Assembly: GCF_963678635.1 (NCBI RefSeq)
Contig: NC_087065.1
Span: 59,980,754 to 60,044,753, forward strand
From: Symsagittifera roscoffensis
Taxonomy: Eukaryota; Xenacoelomorpha; Acoela; Convolutidae
DNA: 64,000 bases
Reading direction: 5' to 3'
This document shows positions 38,901-43,179 of the stretch, piece by piece. The notes under the pieces are model-generated. The model was not told the DNA's origin. It made no database searches and saw nothing but the letters and a program-made list of their open reading frames with translations. Made by a program: the position numbers and the translations under genes. Every line of letters starts with the position of its first letter. Positions within the stretch are counted from its first letter, which is position 1.

Positions 38901-41900
38901 ATTATAAAATCAAACCTCAAACATTTTTTTTGCTCTGATCCTAATGTTATCAGCTGTCTGCAGGCCTCATTTTTAAGCCAAAAAAACGTCAATCTACAAA
39001 AAACTGTTTGAAAATCTCAAAAGTACCTTTACCTGCGATTGTTTTGATAGGTTTGTCTCCAATGGAGACTACTTGTGAAACAAACAAGTTCTGAATTCCA
39101 AAAGCGGCTACTACAAAAGTTTCAGGCAAAAAACGCACGTTTTCGCTAAGACCGACGTTTAAAATTTAGGTTTAAAATTTCTAAATGCAGCTTAAAATTT
39201 CATTAAAAACTGATGAAAATTAAAATGGCTGTTCGATCATCAACATTCATTGTTCTAATCAAATCTTTTCAGTGAGCCAAGTTAAAATGTCTGCGCGCCG
39301 TTTGTCAGCACCTGGTTGAAAATATCCAAGCGGTTCAAATGGGAGAAAAATGTGAAATCAGATTATGAAACACTTTCGTATGATCTGAAGTTTCAATCTT
39401 TACCACTGTTTGCTCTAAAAAGCAAAAGAAAAACTGGAGTCAATTTTTTAATTCTAATCCAAGTTTTGAAAGACTCAATTACAGCGCCAATCCTTAGTGA
39501 TGTCTTATTTTTGAGTAAAAAACACCCTAACACCAATTTCCTTTACTTTTTGTAATTAAAACAAAAAAAAAAACTTTTTTTTCTAAGTTTTTCAACAAAC
39601 AAAAACTTGAAACAAGTTAAAACAATAGATATCTACAAAATATATTGAACGGTGGTATCGCTGAAGTTCACTTTGAGGGGGGAAAATTAGTAGAGAAAAC
39701 CAAAAAGCGAAACTTTTGTTGAAATCAATGTAGCATCAAAACTAAAACATGTCGTAGTATAGGTGGCGCTCAGACAATTCGGCCCAAGACAATTCAGTCA
39801 ATTTGAAATTCAAACAATTTAGCCAAAATTATACAGACAATTCAGCCGGAGACAATTCAGCCAGTTTTTCAGAACGCTAGTTTCGAAAGAAAAATAGGAA
39901 TTGGAGTTATTTTTCGGTTTGAGATAACCGGCTCTAAATCTCATGAAGAGTCCAACCCTCGGTTGGCAAGCTAGTAACACGTTGGAGCGACTGCGGCGGT
40001 CACTATTATTGGCTGAATTGTCTCCGGCCGAAGTCTCTGGACGCGAGTACAGGTAAAACAAAAAAAAACGCAAGAAAAAAGCCATAAAACGGAATAAAAA
40101 AACATTTATTTAAACAATTTTCCCTGTTTATAGCTTTAACTAATCAAGTTAAGCTAAAATTTGATATTACAAATTTAGCCTCCATCACACCATAAAATGC
40201 ATCTAGAAAAGTTAAACAATTTCTTGAGATGTTACCGTTTATTTACATTACCAAACAGCCATTGTGATTAGCCAAGATCGATCTCTAACACCATCTCAGA
40301 AAGATCAAATTATTTTTAAGTTAATCAATTAAGTGTTTTTTAGCATTTTTGGAGCTTTTCTTCTCTGTCAGAGTTAATGTTGAGCGCCAAATATGGAATG
40401 ATGGATTTAAAATCAAATGAAAAACTTAAAAAGCTTCATCAACATTCAGCCCCCTCCCTTCATAATTCTAATGAATCGAACTCTTATATCTAGCAGGATT
40501 TCCTCACAAATCAACTGAAACAATCGCATGATCTTGAAAAGAAAGCTAGAGAACAAAACCGCAACTCGACCTTTATTAATTGTTTCAAGTTCAAACTTGG
40601 TGAATGTTTGCAGATTTGCCAACCAGTGACTTATATTTGCCATGTTTGTAGGTCTACCTAAAAACTCATCCGGTGAGACATTGGACTGTATGCAATGAGT
40701 CACTCTTGTCACCTTAAATGATAAAATAGTTCTTTTTCGTTTTCGTTATGGCTTGCATTGCTTCTCGCATCAGCTGGAATCATTTTTATAGCACATTTAA
40801 GTATTGTTTTTTATAAAAGTTGTTTTCAAAAATAACAAAGTATTCTGAGCTCCATACGGTACCTAGTATCGAGTATCCAATCCTTTAGCAAAGTATTCGA
40901 ACGATTAAACGACCAGTTTTTAAGCCTTCTCCACGTATTTTTTTTTCCAGAAGGTATTGAGTCAAATAACGACTTTAATCTCTTTTAAAAAATTAAGAAT
41001 CCTTTTAAGAACATCCAAAAAAAATCTAGAAAAAACTTAAATTGCAAAATTGCACTGGAGGTCTAAATTGATCTCTGCGAGTATTCTGTTTGATGCAATT
41101 CTCAAATCAGCACAATTTGAATTGCGAATGATTGATTTGTTTTGCACTTTCGTTTGTAGAATGCAACTTCGCGTTGTTGGAATTGTCCTACTATTGAAAC
41201 CATTATGATTTAATATGGAAACGACACATTTTGTTCACATTGCAAATGTAGGAGCTTTTTTACACAGGAGTTTGTTCATGATAAAGTGATGTTTTCAGGC
41301 GAAGATGTGACGGGTACACAGCCCAGAGGAAAGTATGTGACTGTCTCCGTTGACCTCATGTCAATTCAGACTGACTCCCCCCAATTGGGGGGCAGTAATT
41401 TGGGCAGGGAGATGGGGATGGAGTGGTGGGTTCTCAAGGAGGTCACTGGACTGAAAGAGACGGGGGATGAGGGTGAGGGGGATAGTAGTAGTAGAAGTGG
41501 GTTCCGAGAAAAAGGCGATCTGACTGTGATCACGTTCAACGAGAGGGTCTTCCCCCAGTCGGTGTCTTTCCTCGCCGGCTACGGGTTCGTACTTTTTCTA
41601 AAGTTCGATAAAGGCTGAAAACAATTGATATTTTTAGCGAGAATTCATCTCAAATTTGTGATTTAACGCTTTGTAGTCTTAAAAAGCGTTCAAATATTTT
41701 ATGGGCTTTTGTGCTTTTTTACATTCCGTTTTTAGATTTTTTGTATTTTTTTCTGAATTTTGAGAGTATCATTTGCAAGTTATGCGAAGTTTGCAAGCGA
41801 CGCTCTTTTCACGGCCTACTTTGTTCATTTCAGCATCATCGGTCTCTATCTCTCACTGGTTCTGGTCATTGGCAAATTTGTTCGCATGTTTGTCTCCGGA

Positions 41901-42086
41901 ATATCCTACAAAATACCCTTCGACGAACTGCCAAATGTAGACAAGGTGTTGAAGTTATGTCTGGACATCTATTTATGCAGAGAGGTCAAAGAGTTTTCCC
42001 TGGAAGAGGATCTGTTTGCCAAACTCATGTTCATTTATAGATCACCAGAAATGCTGATCAATTTCACAAAACTAAAGCTTGATTGA
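5801..42086 (+). CDS. Piezo: PIEZO-type mechanosensitive cation channel, 3' part of gene (27 exons, introns included in span)
   Basis: PIEZO proteins are trimeric plasma-membrane channels that open under membrane tension and pass Ca2+, Na+ and K+. The family call rests on conserved blocks seen here: YYATIAHSELICYFIMVLNQ and RPTKRFWVSAITYTE, then LVVVIKYLFQFQFYSWN, DVYALMFFFDF, IRCGYPTRILGNFL, LRALMDWMWTDSSL with LEDIYA (anchor), IKYGVGGFLLTTLVLTIWFP (outer helix), the cap, and GIIGLYLSLVLVIGKFVRMF (inner pore helix) followed by PNVDKVLKLCLDIYLCRE and a C-terminal YRSPEMLI. The 27 exons sum to 4,829 nt. After the first two bases they form 1,609 codons including the stop, with all junction phases matching. 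Full PIEZO proteins are about 2,500 residues, so roughly the first third lies upstream of the window. The first eight exons lie inside a tandem duplication. Confidence 0.95.
6293..6483 (+). CDS. Piezo: PIEZO exon 2: charged helix
   Basis: The acceptor is GTCCTAG| and the donor CAAG|GTCAGC. It encodes GAYLINSNLRKEIKRRHEEE and a Lys/Arg/Glu/Gln-rich helix (DKIRRSMTKIRHRQR), matching the intracellular beam-proximal charged segment of PIEZO. Confidence 0.85.
6823..6947 (+). CDS. Piezo: PIEZO exon 3: acidic linker
   Basis: The acceptor is TTTTGCAG| and the donor GAC|GTAAGA, phase 1 to phase 0. It encodes TGYLQFDGRTGNESDSDSDL, an acidic flexible linker. Confidence 0.8.
7349..7392. repeat. C19/G15 inverted homopolymer pair
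   Basis: A run of 19 C (7349-7367), a 10-base spacer and a run of 15 G (7378-7392) lie in an intron. Together they can fold as a hairpin with up to 15 G-C pairs or form G-quadruplex/i-motif structures. Run lengths from an assembly are unreliable. Confidence 0.8.
7615..7699 (+). CDS. Piezo: PIEZO exon 4
   Basis: The acceptor is TTTGTTTCAG| and the donor TTCG|GTTAGA, phase 0 to phase 1. It encodes YAYGALVAGAETALKRHSRQ and SSTDSQFF. Homology is less clear than for neighbouring exons, but the splice sites and phases fit. Confidence 0.72.
7922..8080 (+). CDS. Piezo: PIEZO exon 5: Ser/Arg-rich
   Basis: The acceptor is TTTCTTAG| and the donor CAAG|GTCCTC, phase 1 to phase 1. It encodes INSMNGLSNSGGVGSSRKHR and then VEDFSQLQ. 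The region is predicted cytoplasmic and disordered. Confidence 0.8.
8289..8555 (+). CDS. Piezo: PIEZO exon 6: Ser/Asp-rich linker
   Basis: Phase 1 to phase 1. It encodes DELKNKAEGLMSRQ through ESDELAAADE, a hydrophilic disordered linker of about 89 residues. It is the unit 2 twin of 253-519. Confidence 0.82.
8917..9000 (+). CDS. Piezo: PIEZO exon 7
   Basis: Phase 1 to phase 1. It encodes IILDDYDVIESPSANKF and NNQYQFRRT. It is the twin of 881-964. Confidence 0.78.
9849..10015 (+). CDS. Piezo: PIEZO exon 8
   Basis: Phase 1 to phase 0. It encodes SKAMFNWGRLMSIIFLKSVD and then LEWLFSLSKDYRYVAYILKS, the amphipathic stretch that precedes the next linker in PIEZO. It joins 13687 in frame. Confidence 0.85.
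10257..10775 (-). mobile_element. H1 family element, unit 2 copy
   Basis: Identical to 2221-2739. It has the stem-loop CTGTGCAAATAGCACAG at one end and subterminal TGTTCCGACC-type inverted repeats at both. Confidence 0.6.
12589..13106 (-). mobile_element. H2 family element, unit 2 copy
   Basis: Identical to 4553-5070, including the CGCG-rich palindrome (12858-12886). Confidence 0.6.
13687..13931 (+). CDS. Piezo: PIEZO exon 9: linker
   Basis: The acceptor is TTTTTCAG| and the donor ACAC|GTGAGT, phase 0 to phase 2. It encodes HSLSVGQSPQSPMDTREST and then a stretch ending RASNEPMQSD. It is the first exon downstream of the duplication and restores a continuous frame with exon 8. Confidence 0.83.
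14264..14519 (+). CDS. Piezo: PIEZO exon 10: conserved transmembrane pair
   Basis: The acceptor is CACTTCAG| and the donor GAG|GTTGGT, phase 2 to phase 0. It encodes LLFACYYATIAHSELICYF, then ILAMPLPIMVFLWAMLSVP and RPTKRFWVSAITYTE. This is one of the best-conserved PIEZO blocks, with two membrane segments joined by a short loop. Confidence 0.95.
14910..15098 (+). CDS. Piezo: PIEZO exon 11: transmembrane and loop
   Basis: Phase 0 to phase 0. It encodes LVVVIKYLFQFQFYSWN, DPFWWPRILGIEKK and then YAHCDLALLLALFFHRSILK, directly continuing the conserved block of the previous exon. Confidence 0.94.
15428..15746 (+). CDS. Piezo: PIEZO exon 12: start of long disordered linker
   Basis: The acceptor is GTTTTCAG| and the donor CAAT|GTGAGC, phase 0 to phase 1. 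It encodes MHGLWRDENSPL and then a Pro/Ser-rich low-complexity region ending FNLRRIRQ. The first residues follow the last helix as in other PIEZOs; the rest is lineage-specific linker. Confidence 0.85.
16628..16834 (+). CDS. Piezo: PIEZO exon 13: Ser/Pro/Thr-rich linker
   Basis: The acceptor is TTTGCAG| and the donor ACAG|GTGTGC, phase 1 to phase 1. It contains FQSAIDHSDVSLNGSSSF and LDELSTPPPLPHPLSLAV and a short Thr run. It is an unconserved linker supported by splice sites and phase. Confidence 0.75.
17097..17297 (+). CDS. Piezo: PIEZO exon 14: acidic then Arg/His-rich linker
   Basis: The acceptor is GTGGTAG| and the donor CACG|GTAAGC, phase 1 to phase 1. It encodes DVFPAADEDAEERDELASIN and then RHSRRESSSSNIRDDRHSH. 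Confidence 0.78.
17500..17690 (+). mobile_element. Fragment of CAGGGGCGGATC-family element
   Basis: It has the internal landmarks of the family: AAGTCGCCTTCAGAAAAATT, then TTTTAGGATTGGTTTGCCAA, then a CGGCAGGGAG motif. Both termini are missing. Confidence 0.4.
18005..18617 (-). mobile_element. H1 family element
   Basis: The left end is GGTAGCCGGTTACTG, then the hairpin CTGTGCAAGTAGCACAG and AATGTTCCGATCATAG. A 9-bp duplication (ACTGTAATA) precedes the hairpin. The right end, with GAATACGAAGTTCCTCCACA and AATTGGTTAT, matches other H1 copies. Confidence 0.58.
18745..19059 (+). mobile_element. SINE-like element with tRNA-like region
   Basis: It shares its sequence with 21345 and 33352: a run of T, then CTAAACTAACTCGC, ATTTGGTGGCA, CTATAATCACGATCTGTAG and a tRNA-like part at 18914-18985. 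There GCCAAGTTGTTAGTGCGTG resembles a Pol III A box and GATCGAAC a weak B box. Confidence 0.5.
19060..19265 (+). mobile_element. SINE-like element, partial
   Basis: It carries the same tRNA-like core as its neighbours (GGCTCAATAGTTAGTGCGTG, then TAGATCAAATCCGAGACG) and the TTTATAGAGCTGCTTTTTG tail motif. It is placed head to tail with the preceding copy. Confidence 0.45.
19742..19815 (+). other. Possible tRNA-like relic
   Basis: TAGGTCTGGGATTTGAGTCA with a following CGGCCGTACC resembles the T arm (B box) of a tRNA-derived SINE. No complete cloverleaf was drawn. Confidence 0.25.
21345..21700 (+). mobile_element. SINE-like element with tRNA-like region
   Basis: The clearest copy of the family. 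TTGCTGAGTGGTTAGTGCG at about 21537 fits a tRNA A box, and GGAGGTCGAACCGAGACG at about 21577 lies where a B box is expected. The tail has the TAGAGCAGCTTTTTATC motif shared with the other copies. Confidence 0.52.
22174..22194. repeat. Perfect C6T3/A3G6 hairpin
   Basis: CCCCCCTTT and AAAGGGGGG are separated by a three-base loop, in a PIEZO intron. The role is unknown. Confidence 0.7.
22547..22829 (+). CDS. Piezo: PIEZO exon 15: end of linker
   Basis: The acceptor is ATATTAAG| and the donor ATGG|GTATGG, phase 1 to phase 2. It encodes SLSASEARASSSRDQSPPLP, then MYCIVGENEFFSDADSDVN and a basic patch KRRKISIVRNRI. The acceptor was chosen because it alone keeps phase with exon 14. The alternative CTGAG| 8 bp downstream would break the frame. 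Confidence 0.72.
22830..26739 (+). other. PIEZO intron (3.9 kb)
   Basis: It holds a decayed LINE reverse transcriptase (24550-25110). There is a C-rich/G-rich imperfect inverted pair at about 23502-23550. CGCGGAAGTAATCTCCGCG at about 23891 has a 6-bp stem and is followed by GGTTCAAGCC, weakly tRNA-like. A 131-codon antisense ORF at 25670-26065 has no recognisable features. Confidence 0.5.
24550..25110 (+). pseudogene. Decayed non-LTR retrotransposon (LINE) reverse transcriptase
   Basis: Broken reading frames carry the hallmark order of a LINE RT: DPLTEIF, RPISLFPDLEKRFERLF (24679 on), INRNAQFGFRSKRNTVDAL, an ASKAF-like SKAFE segment, then GVPQRSIVGPLLFILYINDY (about 25036-25095). The catalytic AxxD and FADD motifs are not intact, and frameshifts and stops separate the blocks. 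It probably belongs to a Jockey/CR1-like or RTE-like clade. It is a dead fragment within a PIEZO intron. Confidence 0.7.
26740..26887 (+). CDS. Piezo: PIEZO exon 16
   Basis: The acceptor is AATCTAG| and the donor CAGT|GTGAGT, phase 2 to phase 0. It encodes LEDVFRPVYKFYTHL and then SIDVYALMFFFDFITYLIL, the conserved D(V/L)YA.MF..DF segment starting the last blade unit before the anchor. Confidence 0.92.
27454..27668 (+). CDS. Piezo: PIEZO exon 17: transmembrane segments
   Basis: The acceptor is GTTTCAG| and the donor AAAA|GTAAGC, phase 0 to phase 2. It encodes RIPSMFLAMLLVQFLLTLID, RAIYLRKFVLGKFVFQIVQV and NTWMFFIIPK, all strongly PIEZO-like. Confidence 0.93.
27921..28079 (+). CDS. Piezo: PIEZO exon 18: RCGYPTR block
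   Basis: The acceptor is CTGTTTAG| and the donor AGAT|GTACGC, phase 2 to phase 2. It encodes VQMWYFFRSIYFGLAAVQ and IRCGYPTRILGNFLAKRYS, a signature of all PIEZOs located just before the anchor. Confidence 0.95.
28390..28770 (+). mobile_element. TIR element of the CAGGGGCGGATC family
   Basis: The left end is GGGCCGGATCTAGGATTTTC and the right end CCCCCTTAATCCGC. Inside are TTTTGACCAAAAAGTCGC, a GGCGCGCCCAAG stretch and GGTCGGCAGGGGGTCGAATC. It has no transposase and is a non-autonomous DNA transposon. Confidence 0.6.
29235..29411 (+). CDS. Piezo: PIEZO exon 19: anchor
   Basis: The acceptor is GTTATAG| and the donor AGAG|GTACTC, phase 2 to phase 2. It encodes FRSLPFILELRALMDWMWT and WVRLEDIYASVFSIKC, the PIEZO anchor helices that wedge under the outer helix. 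Confidence 0.95.
29641..30270 (+). mobile_element. H1 family element (orientation opposite to the other H1 copies)
   Basis: It begins GGAACTTTGTATTCGGGTGTG, contains GTTTTCCACGCAAAATCAGG, and ends CTGTAACCGGCTATCCTTGT. The hairpin before the end is reduced to ACTGT. It is followed head to tail by a second copy. Confidence 0.55.
30271..30653 (+). mobile_element. H1 family element, shorter tandem copy
   Basis: It repeats CCACGCAAAATCAGGTACCA and the GGACTGGGTTGAGTGATATA block of the preceding copy and ends AGTAACCGGCTATCCTTGTA. The hairpin is degenerate (CTGTGTACTTGCCTAG). Confidence 0.52.
30852..31008 (+). CDS. Piezo: PIEZO exon 20: outer helix
   Basis: The acceptor is ATGCAG| and the donor CCAG|GTATAC, phase 2 to phase 0. 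It encodes IKYGVGGFLLTTLVLTIWFP, LLFMSLVYT and then VEATVEITIGAF, the outer pore helix leading into the cap. Confidence 0.95.
31411..31500 (+). CDS. Piezo: PIEZO exon 21: start of cap
   Basis: The acceptor is TTCTTCAG| and the donor CCG|GTTAGT, phase 0 to phase 0, 90 nt. It encodes PIFIASTQQNLVQYSTKEYE, the start of the C-terminal extracellular domain. Confidence 0.92.
31681..32013 (+). mobile_element. TIR element of the CAGGGGCGGATC family
   Basis: The left terminus is CAGGGGCGGATCTAGGATTT. Internal GCGCCAAAGGCGCC and a GGTCGAATCGCTGAGGGGGA block are shared with copies at 28390 and 35088. The right end is degraded (TTAATCCAG). Confidence 0.6.
32095..32267 (+). CDS. Piezo: PIEZO exon 22: cap
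   Basis: The acceptor is CATGCAG| and the donor TCAG|GTATGT, phase 0 to phase 2. It encodes the cap segment FIKKYEPEDLVEVNLNGNS, then WGASPPSREELVKTL and QMRFDWNF. Confidence 0.92.
32830..32961 (+). CDS. Piezo: PIEZO exon 23: cap
   Basis: The acceptor is GTTCTAG| and the donor CAGT|GTTAGT, phase 2 to phase 2. It encodes KASEASSGFNYIKLNTSIR and ELANLLTGE. The GT two bases upstream is rejected because only this donor keeps phase with the next exon. Confidence 0.85.
33352..33700 (+). mobile_element. SINE-like element
   Basis: It carries the family landmarks ATTTGGTGGCACTATTGCTA, ATCACGATCTAGCATTGGAA and TGCTTTATTTGTGACTAGTG, the tRNA-like core (TAGTTAGTACGAGACACTG) and the TTTATAGAGCTACTTTTTG tail. 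Confidence 0.48.
34030..34685 (-). mobile_element. H2 family element, diverged
   Basis: The left end is GCGCTGAATGTTCCGACTGCC and the right end CCACCCCGAGCACAAATATT followed by TTCGGAACGAAAA. The hairpin is mostly lost. It contains an inverted fragment of the CAGGGGCGGATC family (ending TAGATCCTCCCCTG at about 34500-34514), which seems inserted. Confidence 0.45.
35088..35503 (+). mobile_element. TIR element of the CAGGGGCGGATC family, most complete copy
   Basis: It starts CAGGGGCGGATCAAGGATTT and ends AAATCCGTCCCTGA, the reverse complement of TCAGGGACGGATTT, so both terminal inverted repeats are present. It is about 416 bp and has no ORF of its own. Termini of this type are widespread in animal non-autonomous DNA transposons. 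Confidence 0.68.
35542..35615 (+). CDS. Piezo: PIEZO exon 24: cap
   Basis: The acceptor is TTGTTTCAG| and the donor CTAG|GTGAGT, phase 2 to phase 1. It encodes IIHNLFPKYIQVPSAGPSV; the FPKYI-like motif is typical of the cap. Confidence 0.88.
36312..36344 (+). CDS. Piezo: PIEZO exon 25: 33-nt micro-exon
   Basis: The acceptor is TTTTTGCAG| and the strong donor CCAG|GTAAGA, phase 1 to phase 1. It encodes DTNSSGLVAP, a cap loop. It could be skipped without a frameshift, since both flanking junctions are phase 1. A possible alternative partner is at 39273-39314. Confidence 0.7.
36861..37490 (-). mobile_element. H1 family element (first of tandem pair)
   Basis: The left end is ACAAGGATCGCCGGTTACTG, then CTGTGCAAGTAGCACAG and AATGTTCCGACCACAGTC. 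The right end is TTTTCAATGGTCGGAACAAC. The subterminal repeats TGTTCCGACC and GGTCGGAACA are perfect reverse complements in this copy. Confidence 0.65.
37491..38010 (-). mobile_element. H1 family element (second of tandem pair)
   Basis: It abuts the previous copy directly: AAGATAGCCGTTTACTGCAC, then AGAATGTTCCGGCTAC. It ends CCCCATTTTGCAAATGATCG and GAAGAA. The hairpin has mutated (TGCACAAGCATCACA). Confidence 0.6.
39273..39314 (+). other. Candidate alternative 42-nt PIEZO micro-exon
   Basis: The acceptor is CTAATCAAATCTTTTCAG|, with a branch-point-like CTAAT, and the donor CCTG|GTTGAA. Phase is 1 to 1, and the open codons are SQVKMSARRLSAP. It ends in SAP|G as the known micro-exon ends in VAP|G. 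The upstream intron sequence (ATCAACATTCATT at about 39238) resembles that upstream of 36312 (ATCAACATTCATT at about 36198). Its use is not shown by sequence, and the donor is only moderate. Confidence 0.35.
39844..40030. repeat. Foldback with GACAATTCAGCC inverted ends
   Basis: AGCCGGAGACAATTCAGCCA at 39844-39863 is inverted at about 40010-40030 (TGGCTGAATTGTCTCCGGC, then CG). Several GACAATTCAG direct copies precede it (39770-39845). The enclosed about 145 bp includes GGTTGGCAAGCTAGTAACAC and may be tRNA-related on the minus strand. It is a possible small DNA transposon. Confidence 0.55.
41299..41584 (+). CDS. Piezo: PIEZO exon 26: end of cap
   Basis: The acceptor is GTTTTCAG| and the donor ACGG|GTTCGT, phase 1 to phase 2. 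It encodes KYVTVSVDLMSIQ, then MEWWVLKEVTGLKE, an acidic/Ser insert (GDEGEGDSSSRSG) and LTVITFNERVFPQSVSFLAG. The aromatic E-W-W and N-x-x-V-F-P positions match the end of the PIEZO cap. Confidence 0.92.
41834..42086 (+). CDS. Piezo: PIEZO exon 27: inner helix and C-terminal domain, stop
   Basis: The acceptor is CATTTCAG| at phase 2, and the stop TGA is at 42084-42086. It encodes IIGLYLSLVLVIGKFVRMFV (inner pore helix), then FDELPNVDKVLKLCLDIYL and EEDLFAKLMFIYRSPEMLI, the intracellular domain that contains the cytosolic constriction. The C-terminus length is as in other PIEZOs. Confidence 0.96.
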
Positions 42087-42230
42087 GGAGAGATCAAAAA
42101 ATGTTTTCTTTTTGTTAACCTTTCGTTTTATCTAACACTACTGCTTTAAAATTATGGTAACAGGGTTTATGAACCGCAGTTACTGCTCAATTGCAGAAAA
42201 TTTAAATTTCTAAATTTTAATTTCCTAGAT

Positions 42231-42263
42231 AATAAATCTCGTATTCAATTTTTTTGCAATAAA
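42231..42263 (+). promoter_or_regulatory. Two polyadenylation signals for PIEZO
   Basis: AATAAA occurs at 42231-42236 and 42258-42263, 145 and 172 bp after the PIEZO stop. The TRPM stop is on the opposite strand at 42292-42294, so PIEZO cleavage would fall at or inside the TRPM coding end. No clear minus-strand AATAAA was found close to the TRPM stop. Confidence 0.5.
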
Positions 42264-42291
42264 GTAAAAGCTATCAGAAATGTTTCGAAGT

Positions 42292-43179
42292 TCAATCAGG
42301 TGAGTTCAACTTGTCGCCGCCTTTCGTTTTGCGGAACTTTTCCAAATTTCCACCAAGGAAGTTAATGCGGTCCAATAATTTATCTTTTGAACGTAGCGAT
42401 TCTTCGATTAGATACTCTTTAGTGACTATGTTAGCTTTGTTACGTAACATCGTCTGAACAACCACGTATTCATACTTGTCCAAATCTGACTTTTCTACTG
42501 AAGGTTCAATCACTACGACACTCTTTTTACGACTGATGGCAACTTCAGAAACTGTTGTTTTCTTCGATCCGAGGAGGTATTTGAGAGCTGCTAATATCGA
42601 CGCAACAATGCAAATTGGATGTGGAAAAAATGAACGGCTTTGAAACTCGAGGACCATTGTAAACCGTTCGGTTTTCCATTCCTCGTCTGATTTTTCCATG
42701 ATAGTCGCGTAAATCCTGCCAAATATGGCAATAAGCGTGTTCAACAACATAGCATTTCCTACAAACAACATGATTATCACAATCATTATGTAATAGCTCT
42801 TGAGTCTGACCATTTCTTGCTGTTTTTCCGGCGGGTACTCTGAAATTGTTTCGCCCATAGTTTCCAGGAAATATTCGCCGTTGATGATGAAAAAAGCTCT
42901 CAAAATGACACCAGTATAGCTGCCAGAATGTGCATCTTCATATTCAAACAATTGGAACAGTGATGTAAAAAACACACCAAAAGAGCCCAAGAAAATAAAA
43001 AGAATTGACATGAAAATGAGCGTTTCCGACAACATCTTGCGAATCATGATCCAGACGGTTCCAAGTTTCTTGTCGTACTGGTAGTAGCGAAGTATCCGTA
43101 TCCAGCTCAGAAGTACAGCCAGAGCATAGAAACCCTTACGCATGTTGGGAAGTGTGTCTTCTTTGTCATATTTGATATC
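42292..43179 (-). CDS. TRPM exon 6: S4-S6, pore, TRP helix, C-terminus
   Basis: The acceptor is ATGTTTTAG| at phase 0 and the stop is TGA. Seen are WIRILRYYQYDKKLG (S4 and the S4-S5 linker), ETLIFMSILFIFLGSFGVFF (S5), the pore loop RAFFIINGEYFLETMG, YYIMIVIIMLFVGNAMLLN (S6), TLIAIFGRIYATIMEKSDEE (TRP region) and an EFQSRSFFPHPICI segment, then about 100 charged C-terminal residues that could form a coiled coil. Confidence 0.94.
   Translation of the reverse strand, partial: DIKYDKEDTLPNMRKGFYALAVLLSWIRILRYYQYDKKLGTVWIMIRKMLSETLIFMSILFIFLGSFGVFFTSLFQLFEYEDAHSGSYTGVILRAFFIINGEYFLETMGETISEYPPEKQQEMVRLKSYYIMIVIIMLFVGNAMLLNTLIAIFGRIYATIMEKSDEEWKTERFTMVLEFQSRSFFPHPICIVASILAALKYLLGSKKTTVSEVAISRKKSVVVIEPSVEKSDLDKYEYVVVQTMLRNKANIVTKEYLIEESLRSKDKLLDRINFLGGNLEKFRKTKGGDKLNSPD

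Larger units (their letters stand above)
36345..41298 (+). other. PIEZO intron (5.0 kb)
   Basis: It contains two head-to-tail H1 elements (36861-38010), a candidate alternative micro-exon (39273-39314) and a foldback (39844-40030). Positions 38011-39230 and 40036-41298 show nothing recognisable. Confidence 0.55.
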
